Positions 8,008 through 14,850 of a DNA stretch of 17,005 bases are shown in pieces (position 1 is the stretch's first letter; each line of letters starts with the position of its first letter). The position numbers were made by a program, and so were the translations under genes. The notes beneath the pieces are model-generated. The model was not told where the DNA came from, ran no database searches, and saw nothing but the letters and a program-made list of their open reading frames with translations. Origin of the DNA: MGBC102946 sp022793145 (lineage in GTDB: Bacteria > Bacillota_I > Bacilli_A > RF39 > UBA660); the NCBI GenBank assembly GCA_947426265.1, contig CANEDJ010000032.1:1-17005 (forward strand). Reading direction: 5' to 3'.

Positions 8008-8397
8008 CTATTTTAGTTCAAGTATTTTCTTTACATTATCCAAAGCTTCTCCAACTAGTTGAGTGACTTTTGATAATTCATAAAAAGCAACAGTATTTTC
8101 GATATTAAATTCTTCTGTAGTAGCAGAACACAAAAATATTTTTTTATTTAATGCCATTGCCATTCCTAGTTCAATGTGGGCGCCTCTTCCCGCTGGTAAC
8201 AATATAATAACAACATCAGAATCAACAATACCTTGTGATTCTAAACTTGCATATTTTATCATATCATCTTTAGATATATCATCACTAACATTTTTTACCC
8301 AATCATAAGTTTGCTCCCACCCATTTTCTTTTAACAACTTTGCATAATAATTAACCAACTCACAGTTTTTCATTCCTGATCCAACATAAAACTTCAT
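8008..8397 (-). CDS. Nucleoside 2-deoxyribosyltransferase-like protein, first of pair
   Basis: A 129-residue protein with the layout of the nucleoside 2-deoxyribosyltransferase family. The N-terminal strand and loop MKFYVGSGMKN (1-11) would hold the base. SDVVIILLPAGRGAH (60-74) provides an aspartate. IELGMAMAL (75-83) carries the glutamate (E76) in the place of the family nucleophile. The family moves deoxyribose between bases or hydrolyses nucleotides. Members at this length include deoxynucleotide N-hydrolases, so nucleotide clean-up is as likely as salvage. The ATG has an AGGAGG site and its own promoter. Its stop codon (TAG) overlaps the ribosome binding site of the following related gene. 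Sequence identity between the two is low, so they are old paralogues rather than a recent duplication. Confidence 0.8.
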   Translation of the reverse strand: MKFYVGSGMKNCELVNYYAKLLKENGWEQTYDWVKNVSDDISKDDMIKYASLESQGIVDSDVVIILLPAGRGAHIELGMAMALNKKIFLCSATTEEFNIENTVAFYELSKVTQLVGEALDNVKKILELK

Positions 8398-8421
8398 TGT
8401 AATTCCTCCTATTATATATAA

Positions 8422-8450
8422 ATTATACTAAAATTAATGCTTTTTTTAAA
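8422..8450 (-). promoter_or_regulatory. Promoter of the deoxyribosyltransferase-like operon
   Basis: On the minus strand, TTTAAA (8445-8450), 17-base spacer, TATAAT (8422-8427), followed by the AGGAGG site of the gene starting at 8397. Confidence 0.65.
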
Positions 8451-8488
8451 CACATCATCTCAAATTTTTCATATAAATTGATTATTAT

Positions 8489-9466
8489 TTACTCTATTTC
8501 CATAATCCTTTTTACTAATTTATTATTAAAAGATTCACAATCAACTACATAATTTCTTCCATTTTTTATTAGCGAAATTACTGGCGTTTCCACTTTAAAC
8601 ATTTTTTCTAATAGTAAAAGCGGTTTCGTAAATTCAATAATATATGAATCAGCAGAATAATTTCCATTTTTTTGATATAGTAAATAATCAGTTAAAAAGT
8701 TTTCATCTTCTGGCAAAGCTATTTTATCGACACTATCTGGATATAAATAAATTGCAAAATTGTATAACCCTAATGAATAAAATGAAACCTGTCTTGTAAA
8801 TTCATTTTCATCATATTCTCTAGATTTTGTTCTTCCTTTACAAATATTACTAAGTTCTAATGAAAATTGCTTAAAATCTTTATTTACTAATGCAAGTAAT
8901 GCTTTAACTATTGATAGATTCTCTAAAGTATCCTTTTTATTTAAATATTCATATACATCGTTTACAACTTGTTCTTTCCAATCTTCTTCTTGATAATAAA
9001 GATACATAATTAAATTAGTAACTATCGAACCCCAAATTGTATTTAGTGTACTTAATCCACATTCTTTTGGAAAAATTTTTTCAATAACATCAAATTTTTT
9101 TAAAGTGAAGATAATTGGTGGAAGTTCTAATGAAAACATACAATGATCTGCTCCAGATGGGAAAACTCGTAACATCTTTAATTTAATATAAGTATTTAAT
9201 GCCTTATCTAAATATGAATAATCATCTTCTTTTAGAGATTCCATTACACCTAAATATACAACTTTCCGTTCACTGTGCAATAATCTTAGACAAGATTTAA
9301 TTTTTTCTTCTTCGGATGGTTTTTTATTAATATGTTTTTCAAATTTTTTTTCTAAATATAATTGATAATCTTCAATACATTTAAATAATTTTGGAAATGA
9401 ATCATATCGATCTTCAGTAATTTCAAAATAAGATTTTAATAGTTTATTTTTTGTTTTATCTTCCAT
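8489..9466 (-). CDS. Unrecognised 325-residue protein, possibly Imm49-like
   Basis: A soluble, mostly helical, charged protein of 325 residues with no signal peptide or membrane segment. I do not recognise it with confidence. The central helical part, with KDFKQFSLEL, then a basic KGRTKSRE, then YSLGLYNFAIYL, resembles Imm49-type immunity proteins, which protect against polymorphic toxins. This rests on general pattern memory only, and I see no toxin gene next to it. An alternative is a TPR-like scaffold of unknown role. The ATG has a good AGGAGATAT site. A TATAAT on the minus strand at 9526-9531 may be its -10, but the -35 is poor. It lies at the border between the ordinary chromosome on the left and the mobile-element remains on the right, so it could be cargo of an old insertion. 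Confidence 0.75.
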   Translation of the reverse strand: MEDKTKNKLLKSYFEITEDRYDSFPKLFKCIEDYQLYLEKKFEKHINKKPSEEEKIKSCLRLLHSERKVVYLGVMESLKEDDYSYLDKALNTYIKLKMLRVFPSGADHCMFSLELPPIIFTLKKFDVIEKIFPKECGLSTLNTIWGSIVTNLIMYLYYQEEDWKEQVVNDVYEYLNKKDTLENLSIVKALLALVNKDFKQFSLELSNICKGRTKSREYDENEFTRQVSFYSLGLYNFAIYLYPDSVDKIALPEDENFLTDYLLYQKNGNYSADSYIIEFTKPLLLLEKMFKVETPVISLIKNGRNYVVDCESFNNKLVKRIMEIE

Positions 9467-9602
9467 ATACTATATCTCCTCTACTTTACAGCCAATTACT
9501 GCTTGTGAATCGCTTTGATAATCTAATTATACTATCTTTTATGGCTTTTTTATAGTGTTTTAGGCACAAAATATATTATTTACAATCCAACTTACTGAAA
9601 GA

Positions 9603-9809
9603 TTATATTTCAAAGTCATCACGGCTTTTATCTTTATGTTTATCATTTTCCTTATTCCAAACACATTCATCTTTTATACTTTCGATAGTATCATTACTAA
9701 ATATTCCATGTTCATACATATCTTTAGATACTTTCCAGTAATCTTCTCGTTCTCTCTCTTTTTCCTGATATGCTTTTTCTTCTTTCTTTTTTTCTATTTC
9801 AACATGTCC
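9603..9809 (-). pseudogene. 3' fragment of a MobV (Mob/Pre) relaxase gene, first copy
   Basis: Reading the minus strand gives 68 codons ending in a TAA at 9603. The last 47 residues (EDYWKVSKDMYEHG ... SRDDFEI) are nearly the same as the C-terminus of the larger relaxase remnant at 13663-15037: I count seven mostly conservative residue changes, and about 16 base differences over some 146 aligned bases. Upstream of this is a short charged coiled-coil-like stretch (KKKKEEKAYQEKERERE), then a stop, and nothing further of the relaxase. The catalytic part is gone, so this cannot work as a relaxase. It is a relic of a second, related but not identical mobilizable element. The IS110 remnant begins about 90 bases to its right. 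Confidence 0.75.
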
Positions 9810-9898
9810 TTACTTTTTCTGTCTAATTTATTGCAACCAATCCAGTTACTTCTCTTTATATTTTAGAGAAATATAAAACACCATAGAAAATTGCTAAT

Positions 9899-10490
9899 AT
9901 GGGAGATTTTGACTCTTTAAGTAAAATTTCTCGTAGTAAATTCACTTATGCTAAATTTGTTAAACTTAAAGATTTAGCTAAAAATATAATTGATGAATCC
10001 AATGATATTTTGAACTTGAATTAACTTCTATTCTTAATCCTTATAAGACATTGATGAACAAATTATCGAACTAGATAAACAAATTTCTACAATTATCAAA
10101 AATCTTAATCCACCAACTAGTTCTATTCCTGGAATTGGTGTAATTACTTGTGCTTCAATCATTTCTGAGTTTGGAGACATTTCTAAATTCTCTAACCCTA
10201 GTAAAATGTTATCTTTTGCTGATTTAGAACCTGGCATTATTGAATCAGAAACTATGCCTTAAAAAGGCAAGATGGTGAAGCGGGGTCCTGAATATTTAAA
10301 ATATTCATTAATGAATGTAGCTCTTACTTTCGTTAGATTTAATAATACTTTCTATGAATATTATTAAAAGAAAATATCTGAAGGTAAATGTCATAGAGTT
10401 ACTTTATCTCATGTCTGTAAAAAGCTTATTAGAGTTATTTTCATTCCTGAATCTAGAAATATTCAATTTAATTCGTCCTTATTGAAATAA
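9899..10490 (+). pseudogene. IS110-family transposase, truncated and frameshifted
   Basis: IS110 transposases use a DEDD N-terminal catalytic domain and a C-terminal domain with a serine. Only the second half is recognisable. MGDFDSLSKISRSKF starts at 9899; the frame breaks near 10024-10060; then comes IPGIGVITCASIISEFGDI, then FSNPSKMLSFADLEPGI; a TAA follows near 10259; then KGKMVKRGPEYLKYSLMN; then FYEYY and another TAA near 10366; then KCHRVTLSHVCKKLIRV, with the end at 10490. The G-I-G, GKM-x-KRG and H-V-x-KKLIRV signatures are characteristic of the family. The DEDD domain is absent, so the element is dead. The antisense open frame at 10034-10237 is a shadow. A small hairpin terminator follows the stop. 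I could not define element ends, which fits a family that lacks terminal inverted repeats. Confidence 0.85.
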
Positions 10491-10511
10491 TTGATTGTTC
10501 AATTTTTCAAA

Positions 10512-10535
10512 ATTTCACTTTTGTGAAATCTTTTT
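10512..10535 (+). terminator. Hairpin terminator after the IS110 remnant
   Basis: Stem ATTTCAC (10512-10518) with GTGAAAT (10523-10529), TTTT loop, followed by CTTTTT. A second, weaker hairpin (AACTATT with AATAGTT, 10574-10594) follows with no T run. Confidence 0.6.
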
Positions 10536-10625
10536 GGTGTGGATTTCTTTTCCAATTTTAAATTTTTCAGAGAAACTATTGACTTTTAATAGTTAGCCTT
10601 TCTTGATTAAATTTTTTCTATAAAC

Positions 10626-10703
10626 GAAAAAATCAACCTGAACAGATTGATATGTATCTCAAGTTCAAACTAAGTTCGAACAGATTCGTCAATGGAGCGA
10701 ATC
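10626..10703 (-). repeat. tRNA-Gly 3'-end/terminator repeat, copy 1
   Basis: From 10626 to about 10698 this matches 16880-16956 almost base for base, apart from two substitutions in the hairpin and a 4-base gap. Read on the minus strand, it starts with GATTCGC-T-CCA (tRNA acceptor 3' strand, discriminator and CCA; 10693-10703), continues about 41 bases, and ends in an 8-bp terminator hairpin (10632-10639 with 10644-10651, loop GAAC on the plus strand) and a T run. No complete tRNA lies upstream of it, only the 3' acceptor end. It is either an attachment-site scar or the relic of a lost tRNA. Confidence 0.75.
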
Positions 10704-10808
10704 ACATACAAGTTACGAACTTTGTTCTCTTTCTAAAAATATTATATATAAATTTTTTGATATTTATTATATAATATTTGATATATCACTTATAGACTAG
10801 AAGTTTTT

Positions 10809-11264
10809 ATGAATATTAAAGTATTAATAGATTTTGAAGTTTTAGGTGATTCTAAAACAAATAAGAAACAATTTGATGAAAATATAGCAATGTTCAAAAA
10901 GATAATTACAATATATAAAACTGATTTATTTATATCATTAAAAAATTTGTTTTTTTTTAATTCTTTGAAAATTAACAGCGATAATATGAATATTTTTATA
11001 GAAAAAGGTTTGAAGGATAAAGAAAACTTTATAACCGAAATTAGTAAAAAATATGATTGGATTTTATATTTTAAAAACGATACCACAATAATAAGTTGTG
11101 AGCAAAATATTATATATAGTCCCATTAACTTAAGAGGAGATATAAGTCAATTTAAAAATATTAGTTTTACAGAACATGCCAAACATAAAAAATATTATCA
11201 TGATTTTTCAAATTATTATATGTATACATTAGCTAATGACACAGAAAAAGAAGGACAATTTTAA
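10809..11264 (+). CDS. Unrecognised protein, first gene of a two-gene module
   Basis: A 151-residue soluble protein, lysine-, asparagine- and aromatic-rich, of no family I know. It starts MNIKVLIDFEVLGDSK with an alternating strand pattern, and has a helical middle (KKIITIYKTDLFISLKNLFF). The C-terminus is rich in histidine and tyrosine (EHAKHKKYYHDFSNYYMY). No signal or membrane segment is clear. The ribosome binding site is weak (TAGAAG before the ATG), and the region upstream is so AT-rich that I cannot pick a promoter safely. The next gene begins one base after its stop. Both lie between two copies of the tRNA-Gly 3'-end repeat and point opposite to all neighbours, so they look like a small cargo module. 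The open frame on the other strand (10790-11125) is a shadow. Confidence 0.65.
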   Translation: MNIKVLIDFEVLGDSKTNKKQFDENIAMFKKIITIYKTDLFISLKNLFFFNSLKINSDNMNIFIEKGLKDKENFITEISKKYDWILYFKNDTTIISCEQNIIYSPINLRGDISQFKNISFTEHAKHKKYYHDFSNYYMYTLANDTEKEGQF

Positions 11265-11265
11265 T

Positions 11266-11514
11266 ATGGAAATTTTAATTAATAAATATGTTTTTAACAA
11301 TATTCAGAATTCACAATATTTTCTTTTTATAAATGATAATGGTATCAACAAGTTTTTCTTCGATGATGAATTCGTAAGGTTTTATACAATAGAGGAATTG
11401 AAAAATATTATATCAGGATATTATGAATTAATTGATATATATGGTGATTTTGATATGAATGAATATAATGTAAAAAGTAGTAATAGATTTATTACAATAT
11501 TAAGAAGAATATAA
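11266..11514 (+). CDS. Unrecognised small protein, second gene of the module
   Basis: An 82-residue acidic, aromatic-rich protein starting MEILINKYVFNN, with YFLFINDNGINKFFFDDEF and then YTIEELKNIISGYYELIDIYG. This is a mixed strand-helix pattern that could be a single compact domain. No family is recognised. The ATG at 11266 is one base after the TAA of the preceding gene, and an AAGGA lies about ten bases upstream inside that gene, so translation is probably coupled. An open frame starting at 11236 overlaps the first gene and lacks a ribosome binding site; I reject that start. Two short coupled genes of unknown function on an element are often partners, for example a toxin and antitoxin, but nothing in these sequences proves it. 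A hairpin follows 38 bases after the stop. Confidence 0.65.
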   Translation: MEILINKYVFNNIQNSQYFLFINDNGINKFFFDDEFVRFYTIEELKNIISGYYELIDIYGDFDMNEYNVKSSNRFITILRRI

Positions 11515-11552
11515 AAAAGCCAAAACTACATCTATAAATTGTCAAAAAATAG

Positions 11553-11576
11553 CATCCTTCCTTTAGGATGATTTCT
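11553..11576 (+). terminator. Hairpin terminator after the two-gene module
   Basis: Stem CATCCT (11553-11558) with AGGATG (11565-11570), then ATTTCTTT. On the other strand the same stem is followed by CTATTTTTT, so it may work in both directions. Confidence 0.6.
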
Positions 11577-11585
11577 TTGTGACAA

Positions 11586-11664
11586 CAAAAAAATCAATCA
11601 TATTTCAGATTGATTTAATCATTAATGTCACTTGGTTCGACGATTTTACCTTTTGGAGCGAGTG
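11586..11664 (-). repeat. tRNA-Gly 3'-end/terminator repeat, diverged copy
   Basis: Read on the minus strand, CACTCGC-T-CCA (11654-11664) has the form of a tRNA-Gly acceptor 3' strand with discriminator and CCA. About 39 bases later comes a 7-bp terminator hairpin (11593-11599 with 11608-11614) and a run of T. The spacing is like that of the other two copies (41 and 45 bases), but most of the bases between differ. Just upstream of the CCA end is a small hairpin (GTAG with CTAC, 11667-11678) where a tRNA T-arm would be, without the T-loop consensus. The terminator probably also serves the lipoprotein gene that ends at 11824. The rest of the gap 11665-11823 shows nothing I can name. Confidence 0.55.
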
Positions 11665-11823
11665 TCGTAGTTATCTACAACTTTTTTCCAATAACGAAAA
11701 AATACATATTATTTTCTGTTGCTAGTAATAATATACCACATTTTTGTTTATTGTGAAATAGGTTTTGATTGATTTCATAACATTTAGTGTCATAAAAATT
11801 ATATTTTAATAGTTCAAATAAAG

Positions 11824-13023
11824 TTAAATTTCATCAAGTAGTACTTTTTTCACTTTAAATTGTGCATCGCTAGTATAAAAATCATTCTCATAAGTCATTA
11901 AATAGATATACTTATCTTCAACAGTATAGTTAGATGCATTGTACTTTTTATAATTTTGAGTTTTAACATTATAAATAATTATTTGGGTATCGTTTTCTAT
12001 CACTAAATGGTTTTCATATTTCTGAACATAACGATTATATACATCATTATCTATTATTTTTTCAAAATTCATAGTTACACTATTAAATTTATAAATATCT
12101 TTATCTTTCCCAAATATAGGGCTTTCTAGTGTTACAGAACTAGTAGATATTTCTTCGGTTCCTAAGGTTCTCGAAATTCCTTTACTTCCACTATTTATTA
12201 AATAATATCTATCTTCTACATCTTTTTCTTCAAGAATAGAATAATTATCTCGATTTAATTTTAATATTTTATTATATATTATTACAAAAATATAGTTATC
12301 TTGAGTGAAAACTAAATCATTATTAGCATTTTCATTTCTATCTTTTAAATCAGCTTCATAAGAATATATAACTTCATTGTCTTTATAGATATTATATATA
12401 GCTTTTGTAGGCCCAATGGATTGTGCTTTATCTATATAAAATATATTATTATCATTCTTTGAAAAATAATATGGTTGAATTACACTATAATTAAATTTTT
12501 TTTCTTCAGTTAATTCTGCAGTTTGTAAATTTAAAAATGCAAAATAGACATGCGATTTGTCTACATAATTGTTCGTATAAGTTACTAATACTTTTCCATC
12601 TTCAAGGGTATCTGGAATTAAATTTAGAAATTTATCTTTAACTAAAGTAGTAACGTTTCCAGTATTTAAATTGATTTTTTTAAGACTATTATCATAACCC
12701 ATATAAAAATATGCTTCATCATTTTTAACTAAGTAAAAATATGGATATCGAACTTTAACCTCTTGAACACTAGCTCTGTCATCCACTATTAATTTTCTAT
12801 TGCTTCCATCTAAATCAAACGAATAAAATCCTATATTACCACCATTACCTGTATATGCATACATTTTGTCATTACTAAAAAAATACCATTCAGGTGTCCT
12901 AATAACACTTTGATTCATAGATGGTTTGGCTATTGAATGTAAAATTTTGGGGTTATATTGTTTCTCTAATGAACAACCACACAAAAGTAGTATAATAAAT
13001 CCTATAAAAAAGTTTTTTTTCAT
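11824..13023 (-). CDS. Lipoprotein with propeller-like repeats
   Basis: A 399-residue exported lipoprotein. The signal has a positive start (MKK), a hydrophobic core and a lipobox L14-C15-G16-C17, so C17 should carry the lipid and anchor the protein to the outer face of the membrane. The mature part is built of many strand-turn-strand segments, such as YFFSNDKMYAYTG followed by IGFYSFDLDGSNRKLI, spaced like blades of a beta-propeller. It resembles DUF5050-type domains, though I cannot count blades with confidence. Its ligand is unknown. The ATG has a strong GGAGGAG site. It follows the membrane-protein gene at 13065-13511 by 41 bases on the same strand, so the two probably form an operon and may work as a complex at the membrane. 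It is complete and undamaged, unlike the mobile genes next to it. Confidence 0.85.
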   Translation of the reverse strand: MKKNFFIGFIILLLCGCSLEKQYNPKILHSIAKPSMNQSVIRTPEWYFFSNDKMYAYTGNGGNIGFYSFDLDGSNRKLIVDDRASVQEVKVRYPYFYLVKNDEAYFYMGYDNSLKKINLNTGNVTTLVKDKFLNLIPDTLEDGKVLVTYTNNYVDKSHVYFAFLNLQTAELTEEKKFNYSVIQPYYFSKNDNNIFYIDKAQSIGPTKAIYNIYKDNEVIYSYEADLKDRNENANNDLVFTQDNYIFVIIYNKILKLNRDNYSILEEKDVEDRYYLINSGSKGISRTLGTEEISTSSVTLESPIFGKDKDIYKFNSVTMNFEKIIDNDVYNRYVQKYENHLVIENDTQIIIYNVKTQNYKKYNASNYTVEDKYIYLMTYENDFYTSDAQFKVKKVLLDEI

Positions 13024-13064
13024 AAAATAATTCTCCTCCCCATTTTTTTCATTAATTTTACCTT

Positions 13065-13511
13065 TTAATTTAAAAAACGTCTAAGTATTAATATAATCAA
13101 TGTTTGAAAATACGGAACTAAAACACAAGTAAAAATTCCAATTCCTGTAAATGCAATAAGCACTGCCCATCCCAAATTTAAGAAACCTGTCAATTCATCA
13201 AATAAGAAAACAATTGAGGTACCACTTAGGCCAACGATAAAAATAGGTATTATGAATATAATCGGTAATGCCAAAAAATAATAGAATACTTTTAATATCT
13301 TGCTCTCTATTTTATCTCCTTTATTTATAATGAGTTTGCATATCTTGGAACTTGGAAAATTGATAAGAAATACTATTCCAGAGATTATAATTGATAAAAT
13401 CCACTGTGGATCATTTTCATATAGAAACCAAGCATTTAATGCTATAAATACTATTAAAGTTATAATAACTCTTGATATTCGTATATATTTTTCCATCAAT
13501 TCGTTTTGCAT
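13065..13511 (-). CDS. Four-helix membrane protein, partner of the lipoprotein
   Basis: A 148-residue integral membrane protein of unknown function. Hydrophobic segments lie at about 13-31, 37-51, 74-105 and 112-142. A short basic loop (SKICKLIINKGDKIESK) after the second segment and RR near the end suggest these parts face the cytoplasm. No catalytic motif is visible. The ATG has a good GGAGGT site. A TATAAT on the minus strand at 13565-13570 is a possible -10 without a clear -35. The lipoprotein gene follows by 41 bases. As this operon sits between two tRNA-Gly repeats and beside a mobilizable element, it may be cargo of that element or a chromosomal pair trapped between insertions; the sequence does not decide this. 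The plus-strand frame 13300-13602 is a shadow. Confidence 0.75.
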   Translation of the reverse strand: MQNELMEKYIRISRVIITLIVFIALNAWFLYENDPQWILSIIISGIVFLINFPSSKICKLIINKGDKIESKILKVFYYFLALPIIFIIPIFIVGLSGTSIVFLFDELTGFLNLGWAVLIAFTGIGIFTCVLVPYFQTLIILILRRFLN

Positions 13512-13662
13512 TTTTTACCTCCAACTCAATTTTAAAGCTTATTACTATTTGTTTTTATGTACTAATTATATCAAATCTTTCAACTTAATCATAGTGCATT
13601 AGATAAAAAAAGAGAACTACTTATAAAGTAATTCAAACTTATATAAACTAACTGAAAAAAAC

Positions 13663-14850
13663 CTATAATTCAAAGTCATCTCGGCCTTTATCTTTGTGTT
13701 TATCATTTTCCTTATTCCAAACATAGTCATCTTTAATTGATTCAATAGTATCATCACTAAATAATCCATGTTCGTACATATCTTTTGAAATTTTCCAGTA
13801 ATCTTCTCGTTCTTTATCTTTACCAAACATCTTATTTTTTATGAACTTTACTAATCGACTAAATAGATTTTTGAAGTAATCGACCATTTCTTGTAAGTAC
13901 TTATTATCATTTTTTAACTCTTTAATCTCTTTGCTTTTAGTATCAATATTTTTAGATAAAGTATCGACTTTAAACGATAATGCCTTATTGTTTTCATTCA
14001 GTATTTTAATCTTTTTCCTATTTTCTTGTAATTCAGTATTTTAATCTTTTTCCTATTTTCTTGTAATTCAGTATCAACATTATTTAAGATTACTGATAAC
14101 ATTTCAGTCTTTTTAAAATCTTTGTTAGTATCTTGTACCTTATCAACATATTCAATGATTTTATTTCTATCACTTTCTGAAATAGTGTAGGTGTTTTTTA
14201 CTATTGGTGCTTTTTTTAAATTATTGATAGTATCTTTAATATCATCAGTAGTTTTACCAAGTTCATTAGATTTTTTACTGGCAATTTCAAGTGCTTTTTT
14301 ATTTTTATTAAGTTCTTCTTTCATCGCTTGGTAGTTAGTCATATCTTTAACATTGATGTCTTTATTTCTACCTTTTTCTTTCTTCTTTAAAATATTATTA
14401 AGACCATACTCTTTATTGAAACTAGCAATACATAAGGTTCTCATTTTATCTTGAATAATACGAAGACTATCTCTTGTGAAAACATCACCTTTGCCAACTT
14501 GTTTAGACATACCATTTTTATATTTTATTGGAACACCAACAATATGAAGATGTGGGCTGTTTCATCATAATGAATAATCGCACTTGCTATTTTAAAATCA
14601 AGGACTAAATCTTATAAATCATTAAGTTGTTCTTTAAATACATTAGTGATTTTATATTTAAACTTATCATCTTTAGTATCCCAGTATTTCTTATCTTCTA
14701 GTTCTATGATAATCTCACAAGCCAGATCGTTTTTAGAATTATCACTTATCTTTTTAAAGTAATCAGTAATCTTTCTATCGTTTCTGCCTTTATTTTCTTG
14801 TTCTTTGTTATATTCAAGTCTTGCTTCTTCAAATTCTTCTAAATAGAGAG
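13663..14850 (-). pseudogene. MobV (Mob/Pre) relaxase, broken
   Basis: MobV relaxases nick the transfer origin so that a mobilizable element can be passed on by a co-resident conjugation system. Reading from right to left I see: an internal relaxase segment from about 14850 (LYLEEFEEARLEYNKEQ, then DLACEIIIELEDKKYWDTKDD); a TAA at 14612; IASAIIHYDET; then PHLHIVGVP, the histidine motif HYDExxPHLH, split by a single missing base near 14556-14558. MSKQVGKGDVFT and KGRNKDINVKDM follow, both typical of the family. Next comes a coiled-coil region (to 13998), out of frame with the last part because of a 35-bp tandem duplication, and then the C-terminal segment MVDYFKNLFSR ... GRDDFEL. The N-terminal 70 or so residues, with the first relaxase motif, are missing. 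At least four lesions make the gene inactive. Confidence 0.88.
13996..14065. repeat. 35-bp perfect tandem duplication in the relaxase remnant
   Basis: Two identical 35-bp units, 13996-14030 and 14031-14065, followed by the first nine bases of a third (14066-14074). The length is not a multiple of three. Removing one unit joins NRKKIKILN to ENNKALSFKVDT and on to MVDYFKNLF in one open frame. Confidence 0.95.

Noticed and set aside
9636..9866. Plus-strand open frame with hydrophobic translation
   Set aside because: It is antisense to the relaxase fragment; the phenylalanine/leucine richness is the complement of its lysine/glutamate-rich coding strand.
10034..10237. Minus-strand open frame of 67 codons
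   Set aside because: Antisense to the clearly recognisable IS110 transposase remnant; no ribosome binding site.
10693..10800. A complete second tRNA upstream of the CCA-like end at 10693
   Set aside because: I tried to fold a T-arm and anticodon arm from the adjacent minus-strand sequence; only the acceptor 3' strand fits, and the rest is AT-rich with no anticodon loop.
10790..11125. Minus-strand frame resembling a membrane protein
   Set aside because: Shadow of the plus-strand gene at 10809-11264, whose lysine-rich codons read as hydrophobic residues in reverse.
13617..13826. Minus-strand 69-codon frame
   Set aside because: Overlaps the relaxase C-terminus in the wrong frame; the other frame matches the homologous copy at 9603-9809.
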